From positions 1 to 10,963 of the forward strand of contig JABMOP010000569.1 in the NCBI GenBank assembly GCA_013204125.1: DNA of 10,963 nucleotides, written 5' to 3'. Shown here piece after piece: positions 1-6,832 of the stretch (positions are counted from its first letter, which is position 1; the number at the start of each line of letters is the position of its first letter). The notes under the pieces are model-generated. The model had not been told where the DNA came from and did no database searches. It was given only the letters and a program-made list of their open reading frames with translations. Source of the DNA: Rhodospirillales bacterium. Its GTDB lineage: Bacteria; Pseudomonadota; Alphaproteobacteria; Rhodospirillales; UBA2165. A program made the translations under genes and the position numbers.

Positions 1-2
1 AG

Positions 3-815
3 CTTAAGATATTGTCGATTGCCCGCGACATTACCAAGCGCAAGCAAGCCCAGGAGAAAGCCCGCATCAATCAAACGCAATTGGCCCACGCAGCCCGGGT
101 CAGCGCTATGGGCGAAATGGCCACCGGGCTGGCGCACGAGTTGAACCAACCGTTGGCGGCGATGGCGGCTTATGTGGACGGTACACTCAAGCGCCTGGAA
201 GGCGGCGAGCCGCTTACCGATGATATATTCAAGGCCCTGCACAAAGCATCGGCACAGGCCCACCGGGCCGGCGAAATTATCCGCCGGCTTAGGGATTTTA
301 TCGGCAATATTGAAACGCGGACCGAACCCATCGACCTCAACCAGACGATCCAAACCGTTGCCGAAATGATGGACGCCGAATTACGCCTGGCCGAAGTTAA
401 ATTGGACCTTAATTTCGAACGGCCTTTGCCGTTGGTCGCAGGCGATCCGATCTTAATTCAGCAGGTCATTTTCAATCTGGCCCGTAACGGCGTCGAAGCA
501 ATGGCCGGAAATTCTGCGGGAATGCGGACCATAAAAATTGATACCTCCGCCAAAAATAACAACGTCCGCATCAGCATTAATGATACCGGACCCGGTATCA
601 GCGAAGGCGACCAAGCCAAGCTGTTCGATCCGTTTTTTACAACCAAGGAAACGGGCCTCGGCATGGGATTGGCGATCTGCCACTCCATTATCGACGATAT
701 CGGCGGCCGCATCTGGTTCGAATGCCAAGGCGGCATTGGTTCGGTGTTCCATATCGATCTTCCCGAACTTGAGGGCGACGGGACAAACGCTGATTTAGAA
801 AAACTTGCCTCCTGA
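3..815 (+). CDS. Sensor histidine kinase, C-terminal part (5' end outside window)
   Basis: The reading frame is open through the left edge, so this is the C-terminal 270 residues of a larger kinase. The first residues (LSIARDITKRKQ) look like the end of a PAS/PAC sensor domain, so the apparent TTG start at 12 is probably internal. Counting from that TTG, the H-box AHELNQPL puts the phospho-accepting His at residue 42. The ATPase domain follows with N-box NLARNGVEAM (155-164), G1 box DTGPGI (191-196), F-box FDPFF (205-209) and G2 box GLGMGLAI (215-222). The HELNQPL form is typical of the FixL/DctB/TtrS-like group, cytoplasmic-facing kinases that phosphorylate a response regulator. No receiver or regulator gene follows, so the partner must be upstream of the window or elsewhere. 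The C-terminus ends normally with TGA. Domain assignment is firm; the signal sensed is unknown. Confidence 0.93.
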   Translation, partial: LKILSIARDITKRKQAQEKARINQTQLAHAARVSAMGEMATGLAHELNQPLAAMAAYVDGTLKRLEGGEPLTDDIFKALHKASAQAHRAGEIIRRLRDFIGNIETRTEPIDLNQTIQTVAEMMDAELRLAEVKLDLNFERPLPLVAGDPILIQQVIFNLARNGVEAMAGNSAGMRTIKIDTSAKNNNVRISINDTGPGISEGDQAKLFDPFFTTKETGLGMGLAICHSIIDDIGGRIWFECQGGIGSVFHIDLPELEGDGTNADLEKLAS

Positions 816-882
816 TCCGAAGGGCGCGATACTGAATTCCAATTAAGGGGGGGCGGTGCGTAACAAAGCGGAGCAACAAGTT

Positions 883-1773
883 ATGTCGAAATTCATCATC
901 CAACCGCACGGTCGGTTGCAAGAAGCGGTCGCCCACGAATTGGGCTATTTCACCGACGAAGGCCTGGATTACGAGGTGAGCGGCGACGGCGGCGGTAAGA
1001 AAAAAGAAATCGACGCCGACACCGGCAAAGTCAAAGAGATTAAATCCGGCGCCTTTCAATCTTATGAAAGCGGCAAAGGCAACAAAGGCGCCGGGCGATC
1101 CGATATTTCCTGCGCCTGTCATTGGACCGTCAATAACGCCGCCGCCAATAAATTCGGCACCATGGTCGGCAGCGCCTATGTGGTGACGCCGGGCGGCATT
1201 ATGGTGCCCGAAGATTCCGATATTCGCGCCCCCGAAGACCTGGCCGGCAAAGAAATCGCCGTCGGCTATCAATCGGGCAGCCATTACACCACCATCCAGG
1301 CGTTGGAGCCGTTCATGGGCGCCGATGACATCAAGCTCAAATTCGTCGGCTTGCCGTGGCAACGCGTCGATGTCGCCAATGACGGCGATCTTCCCGCCGC
1401 CAGCCTTTGGGGGCTGACCTATCTGGTGGCCGAGCAAATGGGCATGCGCAAGATCGCCGATTGCACCTTCATGATTACCTTCATGTTTCCAGAAGGCGTC
1501 GATGAAGCGGATGTGGAAAAATATTTCAAGGCCTTAAAAAGGGCGCAAATGGAACTCGACCTCCGCCCGGAACCTTATAAACATCTTTATAACGACATGA
1601 TCCCGGAACGCTATCGCGGCAAAGTCGATGTGCGCCGTTTCCCGGTCGGCGAACGGATTGTCTTCCTGCCCTACACCCAAGAAACATTCGATCGCACCCA
1701 GGACTGGATTCACGAACGCGAAATCTTCGATGAAAAAGTCGAATATGATTACAACATGTCGGTGGCCGGCTAA
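883..1773 (+). CDS. NMT1/ABC-type substrate-binding-like protein without signal peptide
   Basis: The 296-residue protein has the bilobal binding-protein pattern of the NMT1/SsuA (nitrate, sulfonate, thiamine-precursor) class. It opens with a strand followed by QEAVAHELGYFTDEGLDYEV, where an amphipathic helix and 'yF..EGLdye' mark the first lobe. APEDLAGKEIAVGYQSGSHY (residues 116-135) matches the 'dLkGKkiav....gs' hinge of the family. I chose ATG 883 because GGAG lies 9 nt upstream; an in-frame GTG at 856 behind a run of G would add nine residues. Two things are odd. There is no N-terminal hydrophobic segment, so as written the protein stays in the cytoplasm, and no permease or ATPase gene lies nearby. 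A Lys/Gly/Ser-rich stretch (residues 37-70) is followed by a CxC motif (SDISCACHW). It may be a cytoplasmic ligand sensor or an enzyme built on this fold (compare the 4,5-dihydroxyphthalate decarboxylase-like relatives) rather than a transporter subunit. Family is likely; function is open. Confidence 0.75.
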   Translation: MSKFIIQPHGRLQEAVAHELGYFTDEGLDYEVSGDGGGKKKEIDADTGKVKEIKSGAFQSYESGKGNKGAGRSDISCACHWTVNNAAANKFGTMVGSAYVVTPGGIMVPEDSDIRAPEDLAGKEIAVGYQSGSHYTTIQALEPFMGADDIKLKFVGLPWQRVDVANDGDLPAASLWGLTYLVAEQMGMRKIADCTFMITFMFPEGVDEADVEKYFKALKRAQMELDLRPEPYKHLYNDMIPERYRGKVDVRRFPVGERIVFLPYTQETFDRTQDWIHEREIFDEKVEYDYNMSVAG

Positions 1774-1779
1774 GCCGGC
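1765..1779 (+). other. Small GC-only hairpin across a stop codon
   Basis: GCCGGC, then the TAA stop of the binding-protein gene, then GCCGGC again. This gives a 6-bp stem with a 3-nt loop. There is no U-tract, so it is not a standard terminator. It may slow ribosomes or protect the 3' end of the upstream message. Such GC palindromes also arise by chance in GC-rich DNA. Confidence 0.2.
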
Positions 1780-1811
1780 GCTGTAGCGGCACTATAAACG
1801 GGGAAGATTTG

Positions 1812-2702
1812 ATGGACGAAGCGATCACCTTCGATTGGAACGGTATCGAAATTTCCGGAATACTGGACGTGCCGGACGGCGGCGATGGCAACCCGCGCCC
1901 GGCCTTTGCCGTCCTCCACGGGTTTGGCTCGACCAAACATTCAGGGTCTTCGCCGGCGCTCGGCAAAATATTGAACGACCGCGGCTATATTACGCTGCGC
2001 ATCGACATGCCCGGTTGCGGCGATAGCGGCGGCGACCGGGGGCGCCTGATCTGCCTGGAACAGGTCGAAGTTGCCAAACGCGCCATCGATTATCTGGAAA
2101 CCCGTAGCGAAGTCGCACCGCGCCGCATCGGCTTGATCGGCGCCAGTTTCGGCGCTGCCGTGTCCATCTATACCGCCGGCGATGATGCGCGCGTCGCCGC
2201 CGTTATTTCGTCGGGTGGTTGGGGCAACGGCGCCCGCAAAGCCAAAGTCATTCACCCGCCGCCGGAAAAATGGGAAAAGCTCTTATCGATGATGGAAGAA
2301 GGGCGCAACAAAGTCGCCGCCGGTGAAAAAATGATGGTGCCACGCTTCGATATCGTGCCGATCCCTCAGCATCTACGCGGTCAGATCGATGAATTGTCAT
2401 TGATGGAATTCGACGTCGAAACCGCCATCAGCATATTCGATTTTCGCCCCGAAGACATGGTCGGCAAAATTGCGCCGCGGCCGCTGTTGCTGCTGCACCC
2501 GACCGACGATACGGTCACGCCGTCATCGGAATCGGTTGAATTGCTGAAACGCGCCGGCACGCCGACCGATTGCCATTTTCTAAGCGAGGTCGATCATTTC
2601 CTGTTTTCCGAAAACGACGACCGCGCCGGCCATATCATCGACGATTGGCTCGATAAATTCTTCCCGCTGACCGCCAAATCGGTACAAGACGCGGCCGAGT
2701 GA
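1812..2702 (+). CDS. Alpha/beta hydrolase (serine esterase/peptidase-like)
   Basis: A 296-residue alpha/beta-fold hydrolase of the dipeptidyl-peptidase/acyl-esterase type. Counting from ATG 1812, the oxyanion-hole region is VLHGFGSTK (residues 34-42). The nucleophile elbow GASFG gives Ser112, HPTDDTVTP gives the catalytic Asp233, and EVDHFLF gives His262, so the triad is complete. An insert between strands 6 and 7 (about residues 145-210, PPPEKWEKLLSMMEEG onward) would form the lid and set specificity. ATG 1812 has GGGGAAG about 6 nt upstream; the adjacent TTG at 1809 would be too close. There is no signal peptide, so a cytosolic enzyme is expected. The gene begins 38 nt after the binding-protein gene on the same strand and may share its transcript. 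The family usually cleaves carboxylic esters or amides. The actual substrate is unknown. Confidence 0.88.
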   Translation: MDEAITFDWNGIEISGILDVPDGGDGNPRPAFAVLHGFGSTKHSGSSPALGKILNDRGYITLRIDMPGCGDSGGDRGRLICLEQVEVAKRAIDYLETRSEVAPRRIGLIGASFGAAVSIYTAGDDARVAAVISSGGWGNGARKAKVIHPPPEKWEKLLSMMEEGRNKVAAGEKMMVPRFDIVPIPQHLRGQIDELSLMEFDVETAISIFDFRPEDMVGKIAPRPLLLLHPTDDTVTPSSESVELLKRAGTPTDCHFLSEVDHFLFSENDDRAGHIIDDWLDKFFPLTAKSVQDAAE

Positions 2703-2714
2703 CCCCCCACCATC

Positions 2715-2745
2715 CGTCATACCCCGGCTTGTCCGGAGGTTGACG
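2715..2745. terminator. Imperfect intergenic hairpin between convergent genes
   Basis: A 13-nt arm at 2715-2727 pairs with 2733-2745 around a 5-nt loop (CTTGT). By hand count 10 of 13 positions pair, with closed ends CGTCA/TGACG and CCGG/CCGG. It sits in the 69-nt gap between the stop codons of two converging genes, where a bidirectional transcription stop is expected. There is no clear U-tract on either strand. The 'CGTCAT.CCCCGG' start resembles the mobile intergenic palindromes common in alphaproteobacteria, so a degenerate copy of such a repeat is an alternative. Confidence 0.4.
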
Positions 2746-2771
2746 AATTAGGCAAGGCGGAGACCCGGCGT

Positions 2772-3500
2772 TTAAGCCGCGCCCCGTTGTGGCGCGTCCT
2801 GCAGCCCCGTCAATATCTCCAGCGTGCGCGCGAAGGAGGTGTCGTAGGCTTCCTGATTATAGGCCGTGGCGTGGTCCTTCATCATGTAGCCGTGCAAAAC
2901 ACCGGGATAGATGATGACGTCTAAATTCGCCATTTTTTCGTTCAGTTCTGCGGCGCCTTGCTGGCAATGGGGCGGCGCGGCATGGTCTAGATCGCCCCAA
3001 TGAAGGCTGATCGTCGCCGAACCCGAGTTCAATTCCAATTCATCGAAATAGGTTTCGACCTTGGTGCCATGATACGAGATGCCGGCATCGCAGCCCAGCC
3101 GCGTTGCCCCCAAAACCGCGTAAGGCCCGCCGTAGCAAAAACCCATCGTCGCCGTCCGCCCATTACATTCGGGCCTTGCTTTTAAATTCGCCAATGCGTC
3201 GGCCACATCGGCAACCCCTTGCTCGATCAATTTGATGCGCGGCTTGGCGCGGCTTGAAGCGCGGCTCGGCGGATCATCGGGGCCGGTTGGGCCGGGATCG
3301 GTGCGCCAGAACGGATCAATCGCCGCCACCAAACAGCCATTGGCCGCCAGATCATCGGCATAATTTCTGATATTACCGATCACCCCGTGGACCGCCGGCA
3401 CGATGACGACGCCCGGCCCGGCGCCCGTATCCGGCGCCGCCAGATAAGCATCGAATTGGCCGCCGCTGGATGATGTGATCTTGATATCGCTTCCTGCCAT
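2772..3500 (-). CDS. Dienelactone hydrolase family protein
   Basis: A 242-residue protein of the usual dienelactone hydrolase length and order. GFCYGG supplies the nucleophile Cys122, GDLDHAAP the acid Asp172, and YPGVLHGYM the His203. Bacterial carboxymethylenebutenolidase (ClcD/TfdE type) has a Cys-Asp-His triad at very similar positions. The N-terminal VVIVPAVHGVIGNIRNYADD aligns with the family's 'viviqEifGvn..ir..ad', but the Glu that contacts and activates the Cys thiol (Glu36 in the classic enzyme) is Ala36 here. The enzyme may therefore hydrolyse other lactones or esters, or be activated differently. The start ATG has GGGAAG a short distance upstream. It is the last gene of the minus-strand operon, 24 nt after the preceding hydrolase. 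There is no signal peptide, so a cytosolic enzyme is inferred. The fold is well supported; dienelactone as the substrate is not. Confidence 0.88.
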   Translation of the reverse strand: MAGSDIKITSSSGGQFDAYLAAPDTGAGPGVVIVPAVHGVIGNIRNYADDLAANGCLVAAIDPFWRTDPGPTGPDDPPSRASSRAKPRIKLIEQGVADVADALANLKARPECNGRTATMGFCYGGPYAVLGATRLGCDAGISYHGTKVETYFDELELNSGSATISLHWGDLDHAAPPHCQQGAAELNEKMANLDVIIYPGVLHGYMMKDHATAYNQEAYDTSFARTLEILTGLQDAPQRGAA

Positions 3501-3518
3501 TTTTTTCTTCCCTTAAAA

Positions 3519-3536
3519 GCCGCCCTATTCGGCGGC
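3519..3536 (-). promoter_or_regulatory. Stem-loop with short T-run between the two hydrolase genes
   Basis: In the direction of transcription, GCCGCC and GGCGGC form a 6-bp all-GC stem with a 6-nt loop that contains the TAG stop of the upstream hydrolase. CTTTTAA follows directly. This resembles a short, weak intrinsic terminator or attenuator placed inside the operon, ahead of the dienelactone hydrolase gene. It could lower expression of the last gene or stabilise the upstream message. Function is inferred only from shape. Confidence 0.3.
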
Positions 3537-4316
3537 AAGGTCTTGGTTGACGATAAAGGCGCCGCCGCGGCTTAAGAAATCATGGACCACGCCGGAAAAG
3601 CGTTCGGGCTGATCGACCTGCATGAAATGGGCGGCGTCATAGACATAGATGACATAGGCGTTGGCAATTCCCGCCTTCAGCACATGCACTGTGCCTGCGG
3701 GGATGATTTCTTCGCGCGTGCCGTGCAAGATCAACGCCGGGCAAGATATTTCCGGCAATCTGGCGGCCACCGCTTCATCGAACGGAATGCCATTATGGTA
3801 ATGGCGGCCTTGGCCTTGATTGGCGCGCACCATTTCTTTCGGTCGATCATCGGGCGGCAATTTATCGGGATAGGCATAAAGCATACGGAATAATTCTTTG
3901 GGATCGTCCGGCATGCCGCCGGAGCCATCCGGGCGCATCCCGGCGATGGCTTCCAAGATCAGCAATTCTATTTTTCCCGGATGATCGACGGTCAGCCACA
4001 GGGCCAGCCAGCCGCCGAACGAATGTCCCATCAAATCGCATTTACCGCCCATTTCGGCGTCCACAAATTCGGCCATCATTTGCGCCAGCCCGGCCATATC
4101 ATCGACGCCGTCCACAAATTCCGTGCCGTCGAAACCGGGCGTGATGGGCATGAACATTTTATGATTTTCGGCCAAGCGTTCGAGCCCGCGGGTTTTCATC
4201 AAGCCGCCGCCCGAATGCAGGAACAGAACCGGTAAGCCTTCGCCGGCGCCGCCGACAAAATAGCTAAGCGGCCCGGACGGCAGTTGGATTTTTTTTCTCT
4301 CGAACTTGACGGTCAT
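3525..4316 (-). CDS. Alpha/beta hydrolase
   Basis: A 263-residue alpha/beta hydrolase of the single-domain type that includes carbon-carbon bond hydrolases and esterases. LFLHSGGG (residues 31-38) forms the oxyanion region, with Ser35 after the His where many relatives carry Gly. MGHSFGG gives the nucleophile Ser99. YDAAHFMQVDQPE gives the catalytic His230. At the usual acid position, 'G..D...P', the sequence reads HGTREEIIP, so Glu202 stands in place of Asp. Glu is known in some hydrolase families but is uncommon. The cap region (about residues 125-185) contains an acidic, Pro-rich stretch. The start codon lies 2 nt after the stop of the flavin oxidoreductase gene, with GGGAG inside that gene's last codons, so translation is probably coupled. 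No signal peptide is seen. It likely acts on the oxidoreductase product or a neighbouring intermediate; this is inference from context. Confidence 0.87.
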   Translation of the reverse strand: MTVKFERKKIQLPSGPLSYFVGGAGEGLPVLFLHSGGGLMKTRGLERLAENHKMFMPITPGFDGTEFVDGVDDMAGLAQMMAEFVDAEMGGKCDLMGHSFGGWLALWLTVDHPGKIELLILEAIAGMRPDGSGGMPDDPKELFRMLYAYPDKLPPDDRPKEMVRANQGQGRHYHNGIPFDEAVAARLPEISCPALILHGTREEIIPAGTVHVLKAGIANAYVIYVYDAAHFMQVDQPERFSGVVHDFLSRGGAFIVNQDLAAE

Positions 4317-4318
4317 GG

Positions 4319-5488
4319 CTATTCTCCCGCCGCCGCAAATTGCGGCATGTCGTCCGACGATTTAGCAAGGTCGCGCACTTCGGCTTGCACATGGTCGCGG
4401 AACAACTCCATCCCCTTGCGCACCACACCGTTCGGGATATTGCCGATTTTCATATTGGTGTTGATCCAGCCGCAGCCCAATTCCGCATGAATGCGCTTGA
4501 TCTGTTTGACCACGGTTTCCGGTGATCCGCAAAGGACGGTGCCGTCTTCGATGGCGCCTTCGATACTGCGCTCGCCGGCGTGGTTGAGGCGCTGCAGAAA
4601 ATATTCGCCGGCACCATCGGTTCCGAAATAGCGGGATTTTTCGACGACGATTTGCTGCGCTTCGCGTTGCGGCGCCATCAGAACCTGCATGAAATATTTA
4701 ACGCCGCGCGAAAGATGCTCGCGCGCCGCCGCGTCGGTTTCGGCGATACAGGTATGAAAGCCGCATAAAATATGTTCCGGCCCCGGGTTCCAGCCGGCTT
4801 CATTGGCGGCTTCGATATAGGCATCGATCACTTGGCGCCCGGCTTCCAGATTGGGGATAAAGACCATGCCCAGCATCATGCGGTTATGGCCGGCGACGCG
4901 CGCCGATTCCGGGTTGGAGCCGGAATAGAGGATCGGCGGATGCGGTTTCTGCATCGGTTTCGGCCATAACGACACGGCGCGGTATTTGTAATATTCCCCT
5001 TCCCAGCCGAACGGCGCCGGTTCGGTCCAGGCTTTGCGGATCAATTGGGTGGCTTCGGCCAAGCGCGGACGGGATTCGCCCGGCGCGATGCCATAGGCGA
5101 TATATTCGTGCGGGATGCCGCGCATGAAGCCGGTCATCAACCGCCCGCCCGAAATGACGTCGAGCATAGCGTATTCTTCGGCGACGCGGATCGGATTTAC
5201 CAAAGGCACCAGATTGCCGAACATGGCGATCTTTACTTTTTTGGTGCGCTGAATGAGGGCCGAGCCGATCAGGTTGCAGTTTGACATCAAGCCATAGGGG
5301 CTGAAATGATGTTCGTTACAGCCCACGGAATCCCAGCCGCATTCTTCGGCATAGACCATGGTGTCGATATATTCGTTGTAGAGCCCTTGCGCGACCTGCG
5401 GATCAAACTCGGCATTATTCACGGGCCATTGTTCGACCCGTTCTGGAAACTTATCGTAGGGCATCAAGTGAAAAAAATTGAACCGCAC
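4319..5488 (-). CDS. LLM-class (luciferase-like) flavin-dependent oxidoreductase
   Basis: A 389-residue protein of the bacterial-luciferase-like monooxygenase superfamily, a TIM-barrel using reduced FMN or F420. Supporting signatures are YAEECGWDSVGCNEHHF, with the NEHHF motif at residues 58-62, VAEEYAMLDVISGGRL (102-117), typical of the third barrel strand and helix, and KPHPPILYSGSNPESARVAG (181-200), near the cofactor phosphate site. The start is GTG 5488, supported by GGGGAGG 5 nt upstream, and the reading MRFNFFHLMPY fits family N-termini. The lead position in a three-gene operon with two hydrolases suggests it inserts oxygen into an organic substrate that the hydrolases then open. No flavin reductase gene is visible, so a host reductase would have to supply the reduced flavin. 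The cofactor type and substrate cannot be settled from sequence. Confidence 0.92.
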   Translation of the reverse strand: MRFNFFHLMPYDKFPERVEQWPVNNAEFDPQVAQGLYNEYIDTMVYAEECGWDSVGCNEHHFSPYGLMSNCNLIGSALIQRTKKVKIAMFGNLVPLVNPIRVAEEYAMLDVISGGRLMTGFMRGIPHEYIAYGIAPGESRPRLAEATQLIRKAWTEPAPFGWEGEYYKYRAVSLWPKPMQKPHPPILYSGSNPESARVAGHNRMMLGMVFIPNLEAGRQVIDAYIEAANEAGWNPGPEHILCGFHTCIAETDAAAREHLSRGVKYFMQVLMAPQREAQQIVVEKSRYFGTDGAGEYFLQRLNHAGERSIEGAIEDGTVLCGSPETVVKQIKRIHAELGCGWINTNMKIGNIPNGVVRKGMELFRDHVQAEVRDLAKSSDDMPQFAAAGE

Positions 5489-5531
5489 CCCGGCCTCCCC
5501 ATTTTTTTAGTTTTATATTATCTTAGGCAGG

Positions 5532-5559
5532 ATTATGGACATGGTTGAAGTTCTGTCAA
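5532..5559 (-). promoter_or_regulatory. Sigma70-like promoter for the oxidoreductase-hydrolase operon
   Basis: Read on the minus strand, a perfect TTGACA (5559 to 5554), a 16-nt spacer and CATAAT (5537 to 5532, five of six consensus bases). The predicted start near 5525 leaves a leader of about 35 nt, with an A/T-rich stretch before the GGGGAGG ribosome binding site. It is the only strong promoter match in the divergent gap. It overlaps the possible leader ORF of the oppositely oriented permease gene, so the two directions may interfere. Confidence 0.6.
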
Positions 5560-5579
5560 TTTACCGGAAACCCGTATGA
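5541..5579 (+). CDS. Possible 12-codon leader ORF overlapping the MFS gene start
   Basis: ATG 5541 begins MVEVLSIYRKPV and stops at TGA 5577-5579, which overlaps the ATG of the permease gene as ATGA. AGGA lies 8 nt upstream of this ATG, while the permease ATG itself has no good ribosome binding site. Termination-reinitiation coupling through the leader would explain how the permease is translated. An in-frame ATG at 5535 would add two residues. An ORF this short may be chance. Confidence 0.3.
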   Translation: MVEVLSIYRKPV

Positions 5580-6826
5580 GCGGGAAATTCAAAGACAGCG
5601 GGATCGCACGGGCGTTTCGCCATCGGGATTTTGCGATTTTTTCGGCCGCCGCTTGGGTTTCCAATGTCGGCAATTGGATCATGCGCATCGGGATCGGCTG
5701 GCTGACCTGGGATTTGACCCATTCGGGCGCGTGGCTCGGCGGCATCGCGCTGATCCAAGCTATGCCGACGGTATTTTTGACGCCTGTCGCAGGAGCGCTT
5801 GCCGACCGCTACAATCGCATCTTGATATTGCAGATCAGCCAGGCCTCCTGCTTTGTGTTTGCGGTCGCCATTACCGGGATCATTCTCATGGATCTGGTCA
5901 ATATCTACGTGCTCGCCGGCTATTCCCTGTTGCATGGTATCGCCGCCAATATGGGTATCCCGGCGCGCATCACCATCGGCCCCAATCTGGTTCCCAAAGA
6001 AGATATTTCCGCCGCCGTCGCGGTTTCTTCGATCCTGTTCGGATCAGCGACTTTCATCGGCCCGGCCGCCGCCGGAATCCTGATCGCCTGGATCGGCATC
6101 GGCTTCACCTTCGCCGCCAATGCGGTTGCCTTCCTGACCATGGTGATTTGCCTTTCCATGATTACCCTGGCGCGCACCGAAAACCGGTCTTCGGGCAGTT
6201 CCATCTTGATGGATATCGCCGAGGGGGTGCGCTATGTCGGGCGGCACGGCGGCATCTTCCCAATATTGTTCATGATCATTATGGCGGCGTTGTTGACGCG
6301 CCCGTTGAACGAATTATTGCCCGGCTTCGCCGATGCGGTGTTCGGGCGCGGCGCCGAAGGTTTGGCAACATTAATGTCGGCGTTCGGCGTCGGCGGTATG
6401 GTCGGCAGCCTGTGGCTGGCCGGGCGCAATCAGGTTAAAGGCACGACCAACCTGGTGCTGTTCGGCAGCGCCGGCGTCGGCATCATGACTTCACTTTTCG
6501 CCAGCACCGATGATTTCTATGTGGCGGTCGGCTGTATCGTCGCCCTCGGCCTGGTCGCTTCGATTTCGTCGAACGGCGCGCAGATTTTGATCCATAATGC
6601 GGTCGAAGGCTCGATGCGCGCCCGCGTGATGAGCCTTTATAGCTTCAACTACCGGGCGGCGCCGGCGGTTGGCGCGATGGCCATGGGCTCAGCCTCGTCT
6701 ATCATGGGATTTCAGATGCCGGTCGCCTTGGGCGCGCTCCTCTTCCTCGGCGCCTGGTACTGGGTGTTCCTGCGCCGCGCCAAGTTGCGGGGTGCCTTGG
6801 AAGGCGAGAGCGATGGCGGAGATTGA
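5576..6826 (+). CDS. MFS permease (MFS_3/EntS-like exporter type)
   Basis: A 416-residue hydrophobic protein with about 12 predicted membrane spans. An Arg-rich N-terminus (GIARAFRHRDF) precedes span 1 (about residues 18-45). The cytoplasmic loop between spans 2 and 3 carries the MFS signature A, GALADRYNR (73-81). A longer charged loop at about 200-225 separates the two halves. EGSMRARVMSLYSF (344-357) is the matching loop of the C-terminal half, typical of the MFS_3 group that includes the enterobactin exporter EntS. The family generally exports siderophores, drugs or metabolites by proton antiport. The C-terminus is cytoplasmic and acidic. The start is poorly supported by a ribosome binding site, and coupling to the short upstream ORF is possible. 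It is divergent from the oxidoreductase operon, so it may export a substrate or intermediate of that pathway. Family firm, substrate unknown. Confidence 0.9.
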   Translation: MSGKFKDSGIARAFRHRDFAIFSAAAWVSNVGNWIMRIGIGWLTWDLTHSGAWLGGIALIQAMPTVFLTPVAGALADRYNRILILQISQASCFVFAVAITGIILMDLVNIYVLAGYSLLHGIAANMGIPARITIGPNLVPKEDISAAVAVSSILFGSATFIGPAAAGILIAWIGIGFTFAANAVAFLTMVICLSMITLARTENRSSGSSILMDIAEGVRYVGRHGGIFPILFMIIMAALLTRPLNELLPGFADAVFGRGAEGLATLMSAFGVGGMVGSLWLAGRNQVKGTTNLVLFGSAGVGIMTSLFASTDDFYVAVGCIVALGLVASISSNGAQILIHNAVEGSMRARVMSLYSFNYRAAPAVGAMAMGSASSIMGFQMPVALGALLFLGAWYWVFLRRAKLRGALEGESDGGD

Positions 6827-6832
6827 TCGCTC

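Noticed and set aside
856..882. GTG start adding nine residues to the binding-protein gene
   Set aside because: The G-run is too close to the GTG, the extra residues (MRNKAEQQV) do not form a signal peptide, and ATG 883 has a well-spaced GGAG. It remains possible.
688..1437. Long minus-strand open frame opposite the kinase end and binding-protein gene
   Set aside because: It is antisense to two well-supported genes, rich in Ala, Gly and Asp of the kind produced by GC-rich codon shadows, and matches no family I know.
5478..5521. Plus-strand promoter for the permease gene (TTGAAC with an A/T-rich stretch downstream)
   Set aside because: No -10 hexamer lies at a proper spacing from TTGAAC, and the TATATT/TATTAT boxes have no -35 partner.
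5545..6438. Plus-strand open frame of 297 codons in another frame over the permease gene
   Set aside because: Its Arg/His/Gly-rich product has no recognisable domain, while the overlapping frame gives a clear MFS protein with signature motifs.
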